Of a DNA stretch of 64,000 bases, positions 60,456 to 64,000 are shown piece after piece. Made by a program: the position numbers and the translations under genes. Origin of the DNA: Pelobates cultripes (Eukaryota > Chordata > Amphibia > Anura > Pelobatidae); NCBI GenBank assembly GCA_933207985.1, contig OW240917.1:243515913-243579912 (forward strand). Direction: 5' to 3'. The notes beneath the pieces are model-generated. The model saw only the letters and a list, made by a program, of their open reading frames with translations. It ran no database searches and had not been told where the DNA came from. Within the stretch, counting starts at the first letter, position 1. Every line of letters begins with the position of its first letter.

Positions 60456-64000
<3,545 letters not shown>

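Overview
This is a vertebrate nuclear genome window, most likely from an amphibian (probably a frog). Five multi-exon protein genes have short exons with GT-AG splice sites, separated by introns and spacers full of small DNA transposons of the kind common in anurans. The anuran assignment rests on repeat style and gene content only. One 100-base run of N (20391-20490) marks an assembly gap.

Layout, left to right. (1) 66-5748, plus strand: the 3' part of a parathyroid hormone receptor, PTH1R/PTH3R type, from TM5 to the C-tail; the locus suggests PTH3R. (2) 7720-20700, minus strand: DDX42, a DEAD-box RNA helicase linked to the U2/SF3b spliceosome. Fourteen coding exons are present; the N-terminal coding exons are absent and probably lie in the gap. 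(3) 20800-28780: spacer with retroelement remnants and the CCDC47 3' region. (4) 28786-42200, minus strand: CCDC47 (calumin), complete. (5) 42190-57220, plus strand: STRADA, the pseudokinase activator of LKB1, complete, head-to-head with CCDC47 across a CpG-rich, ETS-site-rich promoter. (6) 60456-64000, minus strand: RNF113, a CCCH/RING spliceosomal ubiquitin ligase, split by introns, 5' end outside the window.

DDX42, CCDC47 and STRADA are neighbours in mammals too (human 17q23 from memory), so this is a conserved block, apparently with a local change in CCDC47 orientation. The genes do not form one pathway: two act in splicing (DDX42, RNF113), one in ER membrane-protein insertion (CCDC47), one in LKB1/AMPK signalling (STRADA) and one in calcium-hormone signalling (PTH receptor).

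The rest is dominated by non-autonomous DNA transposons of two kinds: TTAA-flanked elements whose ends begin TTAAAGG or TTAAAGC, and hAT-like elements with exact 8-bp target duplications. Several are nested. Two minisatellites flank the CCDC47/STRADA promoter, and a 27-bp repeat lies in frame in the last DDX42 exon. I see no rRNA, tRNA or CRISPR, and no clear new biological system; the most interesting points are gene-history and structural ones.
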